Source: Psychrobacter sp. UBA3480 (GTDB taxonomy: Bacteria; Pseudomonadota; Gammaproteobacteria; Pseudomonadales; Moraxellaceae). From it: DNA of 64,000 bases. Shown piece by piece: positions 55,869 through 64,000 of this stretch. Where the stretch lies: contig NZ_DFQV01000033.1 of the NCBI RefSeq assembly GCF_002377945.1, positions 1-64,000 of the forward strand, written 5' to 3'. The position numbers were made by a program, and so were the translations under genes. Positions within the stretch are counted from its first letter, which is position 1; every line of letters starts with the position of its first letter. The notes beneath the pieces are model-generated. The model had not been told where the DNA came from. It made no database searches and was given only the letters and a program-made list of their open reading frames with translations.

Positions 55869-55965
55869 AAGCCCCAATCTTAAGATTGGGGTTTTTCGAA
55901 TCTGGTAGGCGTAATCGGATTCGAACCAACGACCTCTACCATGTCAAGGTAGGTCGACCAACTGC
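55869..55965 (-). pseudogene. 3' two-thirds of tRNA-Val(GAC) with terminator, third copy
   Basis: On the minus strand an anticodon arm CTACC-TTGACAT-GGTAG (anticodon GAC, Val), T-arm GTTGG-TTCGAAT-CCGAT, and 3' end TACGCCTACCA are intact. The matching acceptor 5' strand AGGCGTA and most of the D-arm are missing. A perfect CCCCAATCTTAAGATTGGGG hairpin and T-run follow. The layout is that of an attachment-site scar. Confidence 0.75.
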
Positions 55966-56076
55966 CTTCAAATGACCTGATTCTACATGTACTGTAATTA
56001 AAGGGCTAGAGCCTTATATTCATAATTATATATCAGTATGAAATTGATGTAAATTAATATTTAACTCGTAATTAGG

Positions 56077-56099
56077 CACTGTCATTTGGCAGTGTTTTT
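56077..56099 (+). terminator. Weak terminator-like hairpin
   Basis: CACTG/CAGTG stem with an 8-nt loop then TTTTT. No intact gene ends here. Confidence 0.4.
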
Positions 56100-56190
56100 G
56101 ACTGCTACTCTGTCCATAATATCTCAGGTGATAATTGGTTTTTAGCCATTTATAACGGTCAATAATCTTATTTTAAAGCAAAAGTATTTT

Positions 56191-56625
56191 TTGCTAATCG
56201 TATACTATTTTCTGATTCATATTTATGTAACGCCGCTAAAAATCAAGTTAACCAGATTAAATGCTGAGCTTGAACAATTGCGAGATCATGCTCAAGTTCT
56301 GCAAGAGAAGCATCTAATGGGACTGACAAAAGGGGAAGATCAAAGTCAAATCTTAGATACCGCTAGACATATACAGCGGTACCTTCTATATCTTTACCAA
56401 GTTGTTCTCTTTATCTTTCATAAACCATACCGCTTCTCATTATTCAATCCACCTACCTATAACGCTAATGCTCATAGCGGCCAAGAATTCAATATATCAA
56501 TGTTACAATCCACGCTCCAGTATGTACTTCAACTTTTCTATATCCATCTTCTTAACCTTTATCTTTTATCTTTTCTAGTCCTTTTATCAATAATTAAGAA
56601 CATCTATCTTATGAAGATACATTAG
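56191..56625 (+). CDS. Doubtful ORF, 144 residues, membrane plus coiled coil
   Basis: The frame starts with TTG, has a short hydrophobic N-terminus, then a coiled-coil-like stretch (LTRLNAELEQLRDHAQVLQE) and a hydrophobic C-terminus. No ribosome binding site is clear. It lies in a degraded region and may be a broken gene. Confidence 0.3.
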   Translation: MLIVYYFLIHIYVTPLKIKLTRLNAELEQLRDHAQVLQEKHLMGLTKGEDQSQILDTARHIQRYLLYLYQVVLFIFHKPYRFSLFNPPTYNANAHSGQEFNISMLQSTLQYVLQLFYIHLLNLYLLSFLVLLSIIKNIYLMKIH

Positions 56626-56717
56626 ATTCAAGGTGTTGATATTCGCCATAAAAGTACAATAAAAAGACTGTACAGTTATGTAAACAATTGTTAGTATTAG
56701 TTACTGATTATCTCTGA

Positions 56718-56882
56718 AATACTACCGTCTATACGAAAAATAAACAATTTCCTGAAGATAATACCAATCACGAGTTTAGCTATCATACTGATGATGTTTA
56801 CTTTGTCTGCCTACGATAAATCGCTTCCGAACATATAAAAACGTTTATTGAAGATAAATACTTTATTGATGAGGAAGACTAA
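56718..56882 (+). pseudogene. Gene remnant with in-frame stop before the membrane gene
   Basis: One frame reads ...NHEFSYHTDDVYFVCLR, then TAA at 56817, then IASEHIKTFIEDKYFIDEED and TAA at 56880. The reading frame carries on across the first stop, as in a decayed C-terminus. No start is present. I do not recognise the protein. Confidence 0.45.
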
Positions 56883-56922
56883 AAAATGATTAACCAAATT
56901 ACAATCAAGTATTAAGGTGCTA

Positions 56923-57957
56923 ATGAAAATCTCTTCCGATAACGAATCTATCCAAGAATGGATGACATCAGACCGTCTCTATGAAGAGTATCTGTTCTTT
57001 TATTTACTCATATGCCTATTTTGGTTTTTCGTTGGTTTGTTTTCTATTGGTGTACGTATACCTGTATTCAATGATATTCAAAACCTAATCCTCAACTCAG
57101 TATGGTTCTTGCTCTTATGTGTGGCCTTAAGTGTTCCTAAGTTTTGGTATCGGCTGATAAAAGGCAAAAATGCGTACCTGTTTCAAGCTACTGACAAAGT
57201 ATATGAAACATTAGACAGCATAGAAGATGTGGAACAAAGAGAGCAGGTACATAAGCAGATTACTAGCAATGGCAAGTTGCCACCTAACCGACTAGAAACG
57301 CTATCACTGGCGTTTCTATTTGCATTCATACTCTTCGATATATTGTATACCCGCTGCTGGATAAGAGAACTGAGCCTAGTGTGGCAGCCTGACTGGGTCA
57401 ATGCCTGCATTGGCTGGATACATAATAATTTGGCGCTGCCTCCGACTAGTGAGAATAGAAAATTCTTTAATCTGTATTTTAGTGGTAATAGTGCAGATAC
57501 CAAACTGAAGCAACAGTTTGGCGACGAATGGGCGTTTTTGGCTTCCCCATTTGGAGATGCGGCAATGTTTTACCACTTTATTCGAGTGGTCATGTTTGTT
57601 CCTATCTTAGCGGCATTGTCGATCGTATTGTGGAAGCCGCTAAAGTTTATGGGTATGCAGCAGATTGAACCTAGAAATATTCACAGCGTCATGTCTTTTT
57701 TACGTAGTTGTGCTTGGTCGCTTATCTTTGCTTTTTTCATGGCGATTGGTACATGGGGATTTTTGACTAATGCAAACTGGTTTACTTTAGGACTGATAGA
57801 TCAAGGCGCATGGTTTCATAATTTATATATCAACGGTTTATATCTATTTATCGTTTTTGGTATTCGATTTTTTTATGGCTGGTTCGTTTTTTGGAAAAAT
57901 AATTTTTTAAAATTTAACAATAGATATTTGAAAGGAATGAATAATGAGCAGTTCTGA
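56923..57957 (+). CDS. Membrane protein overlapping the RTX gene
   Basis: The 344-residue protein has about five or six hydrophobic helices (near residues 25-50, 60-80, 128-148, 218-240, 262-285 and 305-330) and an extramembrane part with aromatic residues around residues 150-200. I do not recognise the family. ATG 56923 has AAGG 5 nt ahead; GTG 56917 is possible. Its last 14 bp overlap the RTX gene start, so the two are translationally coupled and likely act together, for example in export, release or protection of the RTX protein. That is inference. Confidence 0.75.
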   Translation: MKISSDNESIQEWMTSDRLYEEYLFFYLLICLFWFFVGLFSIGVRIPVFNDIQNLILNSVWFLLLCVALSVPKFWYRLIKGKNAYLFQATDKVYETLDSIEDVEQREQVHKQITSNGKLPPNRLETLSLAFLFAFILFDILYTRCWIRELSLVWQPDWVNACIGWIHNNLALPPTSENRKFFNLYFSGNSADTKLKQQFGDEWAFLASPFGDAAMFYHFIRVVMFVPILAALSIVLWKPLKFMGMQQIEPRNIHSVMSFLRSCAWSLIFAFFMAIGTWGFLTNANWFTLGLIDQGAWFHNLYINGLYLFIVFGIRFFYGWFVFWKNNFLKFNNRYLKGMNNEQF

Positions 57958-60900
57958 TAACGATCAAACAAATACTGGTTTTGATGATAACGCTATCTTT
58001 AAGGCACTGTCTTTTACCGCAAGTTCAGCAGGATCTAATATTTTTGGTAACAATACCCCTGAGCAGTACTTAAAAGCCCTGATAAACGGAGATGAGGGTG
58101 AAATCACTAACTCACCTGAAAACGCAACAGCCAATATATACAGTAATAATGTCAAAGTGTTGATGGCTTTAAGACAGACAGTAAAGTATGAAACCATAGT
58201 ACTTAATGCCGCTGAAAAAATAGAAGAAGGTAAAGCCATCACCCTTAATGCGCAAGCAGCCGATACCTTTCAGGGACTGGCAGAATCTAAACATAACGTT
58301 CAAATAAATATAGACTATATGAACGAAAAAATTACAGCAGCGTCAACCCAAGTAAAAAAAGACTATTGGCAAAATGCTAAAAGCTTTCAGCTAATAGAAC
58401 TAGAGAAAATTAACGACACCGTCGCTGATACTGCTAGGCAGCATAGCCTTGATATTAACAGATTGGATAGCCCTGAAACTATTTTGGATAAAGTGGTCGG
58501 AGAGGGATATGGCAAATCGTATTTTGATCATATTACCAAGATATTTAACTATGCTAACTTTGCGCGTCTGACCTTGGATGCTGCAGACGTTGAGTCTGAC
58601 AGTGCAGAGAGTTTATTTGCTTATACAGCTGGTTGGGTCAACTATACGGCAACAGTAGTTGAAGCTCAAGCGGTGGGCTTTGTATCTCGGTCACTAGATA
58701 ACTTTCTTGATAATAAACTGCTCGCTCAGATTCCTCATCTTTCGACTAAGGCAATCCTATCAGCCGCTGCCAGAGGGATCATCGTTGGTATTGCCACAGA
58801 TTTGGCCTATAAAGGGGGATATATAGCTGGGGAGTTGATATGGGATAACTTATTCACAGAATTGTATGATGAAACGGCATATGAGTACTACGCAGAAGAG
58901 TTTGATGCTTTTTACGCTAGCATACTAAATGATCTAACAGGTGATGACTTAAGTGCAGTCATAGCATTTAATACAATGGTACTGGGCAATTTCATCAATG
59001 CAGAAGGTGAGTCTGTTGTTATAGAAGATACGGCAAGCTTATTGGCAAGCGATGAATATAAGGATATGAACTTTGACAAAGCGTTGCTCAATTATAAAAA
59101 AATCTACGAGCTGGTCTCAGGTAGAGATGATACTGATTCTATCATCACTGCTCAAGACTTAATTGATCATATAGAGCAATACTATGAGATGTTCAAACAT
59201 GTGCGTGGAAAAGAGCTTGTCATCCCACAGTCTGCTGAAGACTGGAATGATTTATTAGCGAAGGCTTTGATAGAAGGGTCTGAAGGAATAGCGTATCGCT
59301 ATGCATTAGTAGAGCTAAACCCTTTTGTTTTGACAGATTATGACTATACCAATAAGAATGAGGCCAGCAATTATAAGTACGATTTATACGATTCTGAGAA
59401 TCCTAATACCTTTGAAAATGGTATCACAACAGTCTACTTAGAAAAACGTGCTGAGATGCTAAAGATATTGTTAGCAGAAGACATTTACGGCATTGGCAAT
59501 GCTGCTAAGCAATATGGTTATGAAGATATAGAGCTAGATACAACAATAGCTAATTATTATCAAGATTTTAGTAGTGGAAATAATGGTATTCGTGAGTACT
59601 TACCACAGGTGATTTTTGGAGATGAGAGTAACGATAAAATTACCTCCAGTAATACTGGAGATGATAAAGGTGACTACCTATTCGGTGGCAGAGGCGACGA
59701 CACCTTAGATGGCGGCAAGGGTAATGACTATCTAGAAGGTAATCAAGGTAACGATACCTTAATTGGTAGTGATGGTGATGATACCCTTTTAGGTGGGAGT
59801 GGGAATGACAACTTAGTTGGTGGTGAAGGCAATGACACTTTATTTGGTGGCAGTGGTACAGATATTCTACTAGGCGGTGAAGGTCATGACTATCTGCATG
59901 GTGGTAGTGAGCTTGATAACTTAAAAGGTGGTAAAGGTAACGATACGATTATCGGTGGCACAGGTGTATTAATAGCCGATGGCGGTGAGGGTAATGATTT
60001 TATTGTCTCAGGGAATGAAGATGATAGTCAATTACTGGGTGGCAATCTATTAGGCGGTTCAGGCAACGATATTATCTATGCTGGCGGCGGCAGTGATGAT
60101 GCCCGTGGTGGAGAGGGTAATGACACTATTTATGCAGGCGATGATCAATCTGCTGACTATCTAGAAGGCGATGCAGGTAACGATGTACTGTACGCCAGTA
60201 AAGAAGGCATGGACAACTTAGACGGTGGTGCAGATAGTGATCTACTGATAAGTGGGGAAAATAACTCAGGAACTCTGCGAGGTGGTGCAGGTAGTGATCG
60301 TTTGGTCGGTGGCGCAGGTAATGAAACTTATGCGTTTAAGAGCAGTGAGCTTGGTACGGACAGTATTAAAGACAACGATGGTACAGGAACCATTGAGATT
60401 GATGAAGAAGTCTTGACGCTAGGCGAGTTTGATTCAGAAAAACAATATTGGTTAAGTGGCGACGGTCAGTATGAGATTAGAAAGTTTGCTTCAGAAGACG
60501 GTACAAATGGTACCGTTACCATCAATAAGCTAGGCGACTACAAGAACACCATATATATTGAAGATTTTGAGCAAGGCCATTTTGGTCTAAGCTTTAGTGA
60601 GTCGGTTGAGCAACAGCAGTGGCAAGCTATTGAGTCACAAACCTCGCCTGAACTATATGGGAAAGGTGAGAACAAAATAATCTCTACAACAGGTTCGGTG
60701 CATGTAGATGCAAGCAATACCACAGGTAGAAACACTATCCACACAGGTGAAGGTCATGATGTCATAAAAGGGGGTAGCGGTCATGATTATATTTCAAGCT
60801 CTTTAGAGTTTAGTACCGAGCAGAGTAATGAGCTGTATTATGACGTAGGGTATAAAACAACAGTAAATATTTATGGTGAGGAATTTAGTGTCTTTTATGA

Positions 60901-63900
60901 TGGTAGTGTTAAGAGCTATATGACAGCGGGATTGTCTGTAGGTTCTAATCTTGACCCTGAAAGTGCAACTTGGTCATATGTACCTGAAGTTAGAAATGCT
61001 AATCCTGATAATGATTTAATAAAATCAGGAGATGGGGGTGATATTGTCTTTGGATCATCAGATGCCGATATTATTTATGGTGAAGGTGGTGATGACTTTC
61101 TATTTGGCAAAGATGGTAATGACAAAATCTACGGAGGTTCAGGAGAAGATGGTATTAGAGGAGGCAGAGGCAATGATTATATAGATGGTGGTGAAGGTGA
61201 TGACTACATTAAAGCAGGCTATGGTAACGATGTTGTATATGGTGGTGCCGGAGACGACAGGATATATGGAGATAGTTTATTAGATCAATATGATAGAAAT
61301 CCTTCATTTTACAATACTGAGGAAGAAGGGGCAGATTTGATTTATGGCGGTAAAGGTGACGATGAAATTGAAGGGAATGGCGGTGATGATATCATCCACG
61401 GAGGCGATGATAACGATACAATCCTAGGGGGTACAGGTAATGACTATCTACATGGAGACGATGGAACAGACACAATATCTGGCGGTTTAGGTGACGATTA
61501 TATCTGGGGAGGTAGTAATGAAGGTGAAGAACCTGAAAAGCTTTCTGGTAATGAGGGAAATGATCGAATATTTGGTGGTGATGGTCATAATGCTATATTT
61601 GGTGGTGTCGGTGATGATGTTCTTGAAGGTGGAAAAGATGTAGATGAAATTGATGGTGGTATAGGCGATGATATCCTCATGGGTAAAGCCGGTATGGATA
61701 TTTTAGATGGTAATTCAGGTAACGACATTCTTATAGGTGGAGCTGACAATGACACGCTAAAGGGTGGATTCGGAGAAGATATCTATATATTCGATATGAA
61801 TGACGGTAATGATACTATTATAGAGAGTCTTAGTAACCTGAAATCGCAAAATGCTCTCAATATTGTTCAATTTAATTTTGAATCATCAAAAATCCGAAGT
61901 ATGGAAAACATTGATGATAAAGATCTTAAAATTACCTATTCAGAAAGTGAAAGTTCTCAAAAAAATAGTGTCACAATAAAAGATTATTATGTTGCTAACA
62001 ACGTCTCAAATCATATGGTAGAGGCTAGTGAGGATGGGGTATACGTCTCAGAAATAGACCCATATACTAACAACATAGAGATTTCCCAATTCAAATTCAA
62101 TGATGGTATATCTTGGAATGTAGACGATATTTTTGAGATGGCACCATTACGAGCAGATTCACTACAAACGCCTTCATCATTAGAAGAAGGTATGCCTTAT
62201 TTTATAGATGCTTTAGTGGATCGCGCAGAAATTCCTTTCAAAGGTAAGACAAGTATTACTTATGGATTCTTAGATAACCCAAGCGACAAGCTAAGTGGCT
62301 ATCAAGCCTTTACTGAAGAACAAAAAGGTGCTGTAAGGGATGCACTTTCGAAATATGCTGAGGTTCTTGGTCTTACTATCAAAGAAGATAATACTACCGA
62401 AGCACCAGACTTAAAGCTATATTTGGACGACTTGTCTACAACGGGTAGCAGTACATTTGCTGGTTATGGAGATTTAGCTACAGGGGAGGTACATCTCAAC
62501 TCCAAAATGTATGGAGGAGAGGGCTTATTACAGTCAGGAGAGTATGGATTTGAAGTACTACTTCATGAGCTAGGACATATATTTGGACTAAAACATCCTT
62601 TTGAAATGCCATATTTGCCAAGTGATGAGAATAATCAAAATAATTCTATTATGACCTACTCCTCAAATGGCGAAAACGATACTGATTTAAAACTATTTGA
62701 CATAGCTGCACTGCAATATCTTCATGGTGTAAATATAGACAATGCTATAGGGAACGATATATATGGCTTTGAAAACAAATATATATGGGATGGGGCAGGC
62801 GTTGACACATTTGATGCCTCAGTCCAAACCGAAAGTACATATATAGATATTAACCAAGGTGGCTGGTCATATATTGCTGAGAAAAATGACAGTATCCTTG
62901 CGCCTAACCAAAGCTTCATTGGATATAATACTCATATTGAGAACGCTATTGGCGGTAGTGGCGATGATACATTAGTGAGTAATGAACTCGATAACATATT
63001 ATCTGGTGGCCAAGGACAGGACACTTATGTGTTTAAGCAAGGTAATGGGCTTAATACAATAGTTGACTCAGATAACAATAGTAAAATAGTGCTTGAAGAG
63101 ATCAATACTAATCATTTATACAATTACAAAGGTAATATTTATTACAGTGCGTTAGGTGATGGTCTAATTGTCAATGTAGACGATATTGAGGCGTGGGAGA
63201 TAAATGGTGAAAACTATACTTCTAATGACATTAAAGTATTAGCCAAGGATATTATAGAAGTATCTGGTGAAGCTGAACTGACTTCAGATGCAGATAACGC
63301 TATATTGATCGACACATTGAACTCCTCTATCAAAGGTAATGATAAAGATAACATTCTCATTGGTAATAACAATGATAATACCCTAAATGGTGAGCAAGGT
63401 GCTGATCAGATGGCGGGCCAAAAGGGAGATGATATCTATTATGTTGATAACGAAAAAGATGAAGTTCTAGAGCAAGATGATGAAGGTATAGATACTGTTT
63501 ATTCAACTATTAATTACACTTTGATCGATGGTAATAATGTAGAAAACGTTACACTTTTGGCTGATGCGACAAATGGCATAGGTGATGACAGTGATAACGT
63601 TATTATTGGTAACGATAACAACAATATATTAATTGGTAATGGTGGTAGAGATACTATTAGCGGTGGTGAAGGCAATGATCAAATAATTGGTGATACAGAA
63701 GAAATCAAAGGTCAATATCACGGCAATGATACTTTGTATGGTGGGGCAGGTGACGATAGTATTTGGGGTAACGGTGGTAACGATATCATTGAAGGTGGAG
63801 AAGGTGATGACTATATTGAGGGCGATTCGCAGTCAATAGGTGGATCGTTCCATGGTGATGACACTATAAATGCTGGTAGCGGTGATGATACTGTTTACGG

Positions 63901-64000
63901 TGGCGGAGGTAACGACACTATTAATGGAGGAGATGGAGCAGATAACCTTTATGGTGATGATGCAGATTACAATAATCCGATAGGTCTTCAGTCTGGTAAT
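57944..64000 (+). CDS. Giant RTX protein with embedded serralysin-like metallopeptidase (3' end outside window)
   Basis: 2,019 codons are open to the window end. Residues 1-560 are non-repetitive, helical, with a hydrophobic patch near 268-300 and an ALVELNPF...YLEKRAEML segment common before RTX arrays. Residues ~562-800 are GGxGxD repeats; ~800-1,020 a spacer; ~1,025-1,290 a second array. Residues ~1,438-1,610 form a serralysin-like domain: a YQAFTEEQKGAVRDAL helix, GDLATGEVHLN strand, zinc motif HELGHIFGLKH (1541-1551) and Met-turn SIMTYSS (Met1570). A serralysin-type C-terminal beta-roll begins with YIWDGAGVDTFDAS, then IENAIGGSGDDTL. More repeats run to the end. AAAGGA lies 7 nt before the ATG. 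Secretion by a type I system and calcium-dependent folding outside the cell are inferred; no exporter is in view. Confidence 0.9.
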   Translation, partial: MSSSDNDQTNTGFDDNAIFKALSFTASSAGSNIFGNNTPEQYLKALINGDEGEITNSPENATANIYSNNVKVLMALRQTVKYETIVLNAAEKIEEGKAITLNAQAADTFQGLAESKHNVQINIDYMNEKITAASTQVKKDYWQNAKSFQLIELEKINDTVADTARQHSLDINRLDSPETILDKVVGEGYGKSYFDHITKIFNYANFARLTLDAADVESDSAESLFAYTAGWVNYTATVVEAQAVGFVSRSLDNFLDNKLLAQIPHLSTKAILSAAARGIIVGIATDLAYKGGYIAGELIWDNLFTELYDETAYEYYAEEFDAFYASILNDLTGDDLSAVIAFNTMVLGNFINAEGESVVIEDTASLLASDEYKDMNFDKALLNYKKIYELVSGRDDTDSIITAQDLIDHIEQYYEMFKHVRGKELVIPQSAEDWNDLLAKALIEGSEGIAYRYALVELNPFVLTDYDYTNKNEASNYKYDLYDSENPNTFENGITTVYLEKRAEMLKILLAEDIYGIGNAAKQYGYEDIELDTTIANYYQDFSSGNNGIREYLPQVIFGDESNDKITSSNTGDDKGDYLFGGRGDDTLDGGKGNDYLEGNQGNDTLIGSDGDDTLLGGSGNDNLVGGEGNDTLFGGSGTDILLGGEGHDYLHGGSELDNLKGGKGNDTIIGGTGVLIADGGEGNDFIVSGNEDDSQLLGGNLLGGSGNDIIYAGGGSDDARGGEGNDTIYAGDDQSADYLEGDAGNDVLYASKEGMDNLDGGADSDLLISGENNSGTLRGGAGSDRLVGGAGNETYAFKSSELGTDSIKDNDGTGTIEIDEEVLTLGEFDSEKQYWLSGDGQYEIRKFASEDGTNGTVTINKLGDYKNTIYIEDFEQGHFGLSFSESVEQQQWQAIESQTSPELYGKGENKIISTTGSVHVDASNTTGRNTIHTGEGHDVIKGGSGHDYISSSLEFSTEQSNELYYDVGYKTTVNIYGEEFSVFYDGSVKSYMTAGLSVGSNLDPESATWSYVPEVRNANPDNDLIKSGDGGDIVFGSSDADIIYGEGGDDFLFGKDGNDKIYGGSGEDGIRGGRGNDYIDGGEGDDYIKAGYGNDVVYGGAGDDRIYGDSLLDQYDRNPSFYNTEEEGADLIYGGKGDDEIEGNGGDDIIHGGDDNDTILGGTGNDYLHGDDGTDTISGGLGDDYIWGGSNEGEEPEKLSGNEGNDRIFGGDGHNAIFGGVGDDVLEGGKDVDEIDGGIGDDILMGKAGMDILDGNSGNDILIGGADNDTLKGGFGEDIYIFDMNDGNDTIIESLSNLKSQNALNIVQFNFESSKIRSMENIDDKDLKITYSESESSQKNSVTIKDYYVANNVSNHMVEASEDGVYVSEIDPYTNNIEISQFKFNDGISWNVDDIFEMAPLRADSLQTPSSLEEGMPYFIDALVDRAEIPFKGKTSITYGFLDNPSDKLSGYQAFTEEQKGAVRDALSKYAEVLGLTIKEDNTTEAPDLKLYLDDLSTTGSSTFAGYGDLATGEVHLNSKMYGGEGLLQSGEYGFEVLLHELGHIFGLKHPFEMPYLPSDENNQNNSIMTYSSNGENDTDLKLFDIAALQYLHGVNIDNAIGNDIYGFENKYIWDGAGVDTFDASVQTESTYIDINQGGWSYIAEKNDSILAPNQSFIGYNTHIENAIGGSGDDTLVSNELDNILSGGQGQDTYVFKQGNGLNTIVDSDNNSKIVLEEINTNHLYNYKGNIYYSALGDGLIVNVDDIEAWEINGENYTSNDIKVLAKDIIEVSGEAELTSDADNAILIDTLNSSIKGNDKDNILIGNNNDNTLNGEQGADQMAGQKGDDIYYVDNEKDEVLEQDDEGIDTVYSTINYTLIDGNNVENVTLLADATNGIGDDSDNVIIGNDNNNILIGNGGRDTISGGEGNDQIIGDTEEIKGQYHGNDTLYGGAGDDSIWGNGGNDIIEGGEGDDYIEGDSQSIGGSFHGDDTINAGSGDDTVYGGGGNDTINGGDGADNLYGDDADYNNPIGLQSGN
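59626..60330 (+). repeat. First RTX nonapeptide array of the giant protein
   Basis: About 25 GGxGxDxLx units in tandem, for example GGRGDDTLD and GGSGNDNLV, with spacers of one or two residues in places. Confidence 0.9.
61009..61800 (+). repeat. Second RTX nonapeptide array
   Basis: A long run of GGxGDDxIx/GGxGNDxIY units, broken by a short Tyr/Pro-rich insert (about 61283-61330). Confidence 0.9.
62255..62730 (+). other. Serralysin-like catalytic domain (within the giant RTX protein)
   Basis: Covers residues 1,438-1,596. Zinc ligands H1541, H1545 and H1551 with Glu1542 are encoded at 62564-62596; Met-turn Met1570 at 62651. Met-turn and third ligand match metzincins of the serralysin class. 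Confidence 0.88.
63340..64000 (+). repeat. Later RTX arrays at the window end
   Basis: GxxNDNxL and GGxGDDxI units appear in two groups (about 63340-63440 and 63590-64000) and continue past the window. Confidence 0.85.

Noticed and set aside
55869..55965. Possible functional tRNA-Val(GAC)
   Set aside because: The acceptor 5' strand that would pair with TACGCCT is missing and the D-arm is broken.
59626..64000. Dense short tandem repeats that could suggest a CRISPR array or satellite
   Set aside because: The repeats are in frame, diverged and encode GGxGxD nonapeptides; there are no identical repeats with unique spacers.

Overview
The window looks like the chromosome of a Psychrobacter-like member of the Moraxellaceae (Gammaproteobacteria). 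This rests on moderate-to-low GC, an MCR/EptA-like lipid A transferase of Moraxellaceae type, a rut pyrimidine-degradation operon, a TctCBA transporter and giant RTX/VCBS surface proteins. It is an inference from gene content, not from a marker gene. I see no rRNA operon, intact tRNA, CRISPR array or intact insertion sequence.

Layout. 1-8.0 kb: the C-terminal 2,669 residues of a giant type-I-secreted adhesin whose N-terminus lies outside the window. 8.1-12.7 kb (minus): a periplasmic electron-transfer cluster of a YceI protein, a triheme cytochrome c, a Tat-exported flavin amine oxidoreductase and a monoheme cytochrome c lipoprotein. 12.9-18.6 kb (minus): an envelope-modification cluster, eptA - pmrA-like - pmrB-like - dgkA - PAP2, with PmrA-box-like sites before eptA and dgkA. 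18.7-21.1 kb: a Crp/Fnr-type regulator divergent from a class II aldolase and a MEST-like alpha/beta hydrolase. 21.2-26.5 kb: a mixed segment with orphan small proteins, a tRNA scrap, truC, a pirin and a parvulin.

26.8-36.2 kb: a complete uracil-catabolic (rut) cluster, rutR < > rutA-B-C-F-G, an MmsA-type semialdehyde dehydrogenase, a ribB, then rutD-E. It has a sigma-54-like promoter preceded by NtrC-like boxes on a 20-bp period. Related terminator hairpins carrying tRNA debris bracket it. 36.6-43.6 kb: a TauE/SafE permease, a TctCBA tricarboxylate transporter, a MatC-like permease and a divergent GntR/HutC regulator. 43.9-48.1 kb: an Lrp-type regulator divergent from ornithine cyclodeaminase - arginase - YjiH-type membrane protein, an arginine-to-proline route. 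48.3-49.3 kb: a ParD-like protein overlapping a methionine aminopeptidase gene, with a helically phased operator. 49.5-52.1 kb: an AidB-type acyl-CoA dehydrogenase divergent from a PaaX-type regulator. 52.2-55.5 kb: a CadR/PbrR-type regulator, a Zn/Cd/Pb P-type ATPase and an MgtC-like protein.

55.5-64.0 kb: a degraded boundary (Xre remnant, terminator plus 3' two-thirds of a tRNA-Val, broken ORFs). It leads into a membrane protein gene that overlaps by 14 bp a giant RTX protein running off the window end (2,019 codons visible). Inside that RTX protein is a complete serralysin-like zinc metallopeptidase module with its own C-terminal beta-roll region. This is the most unusual object in the window.
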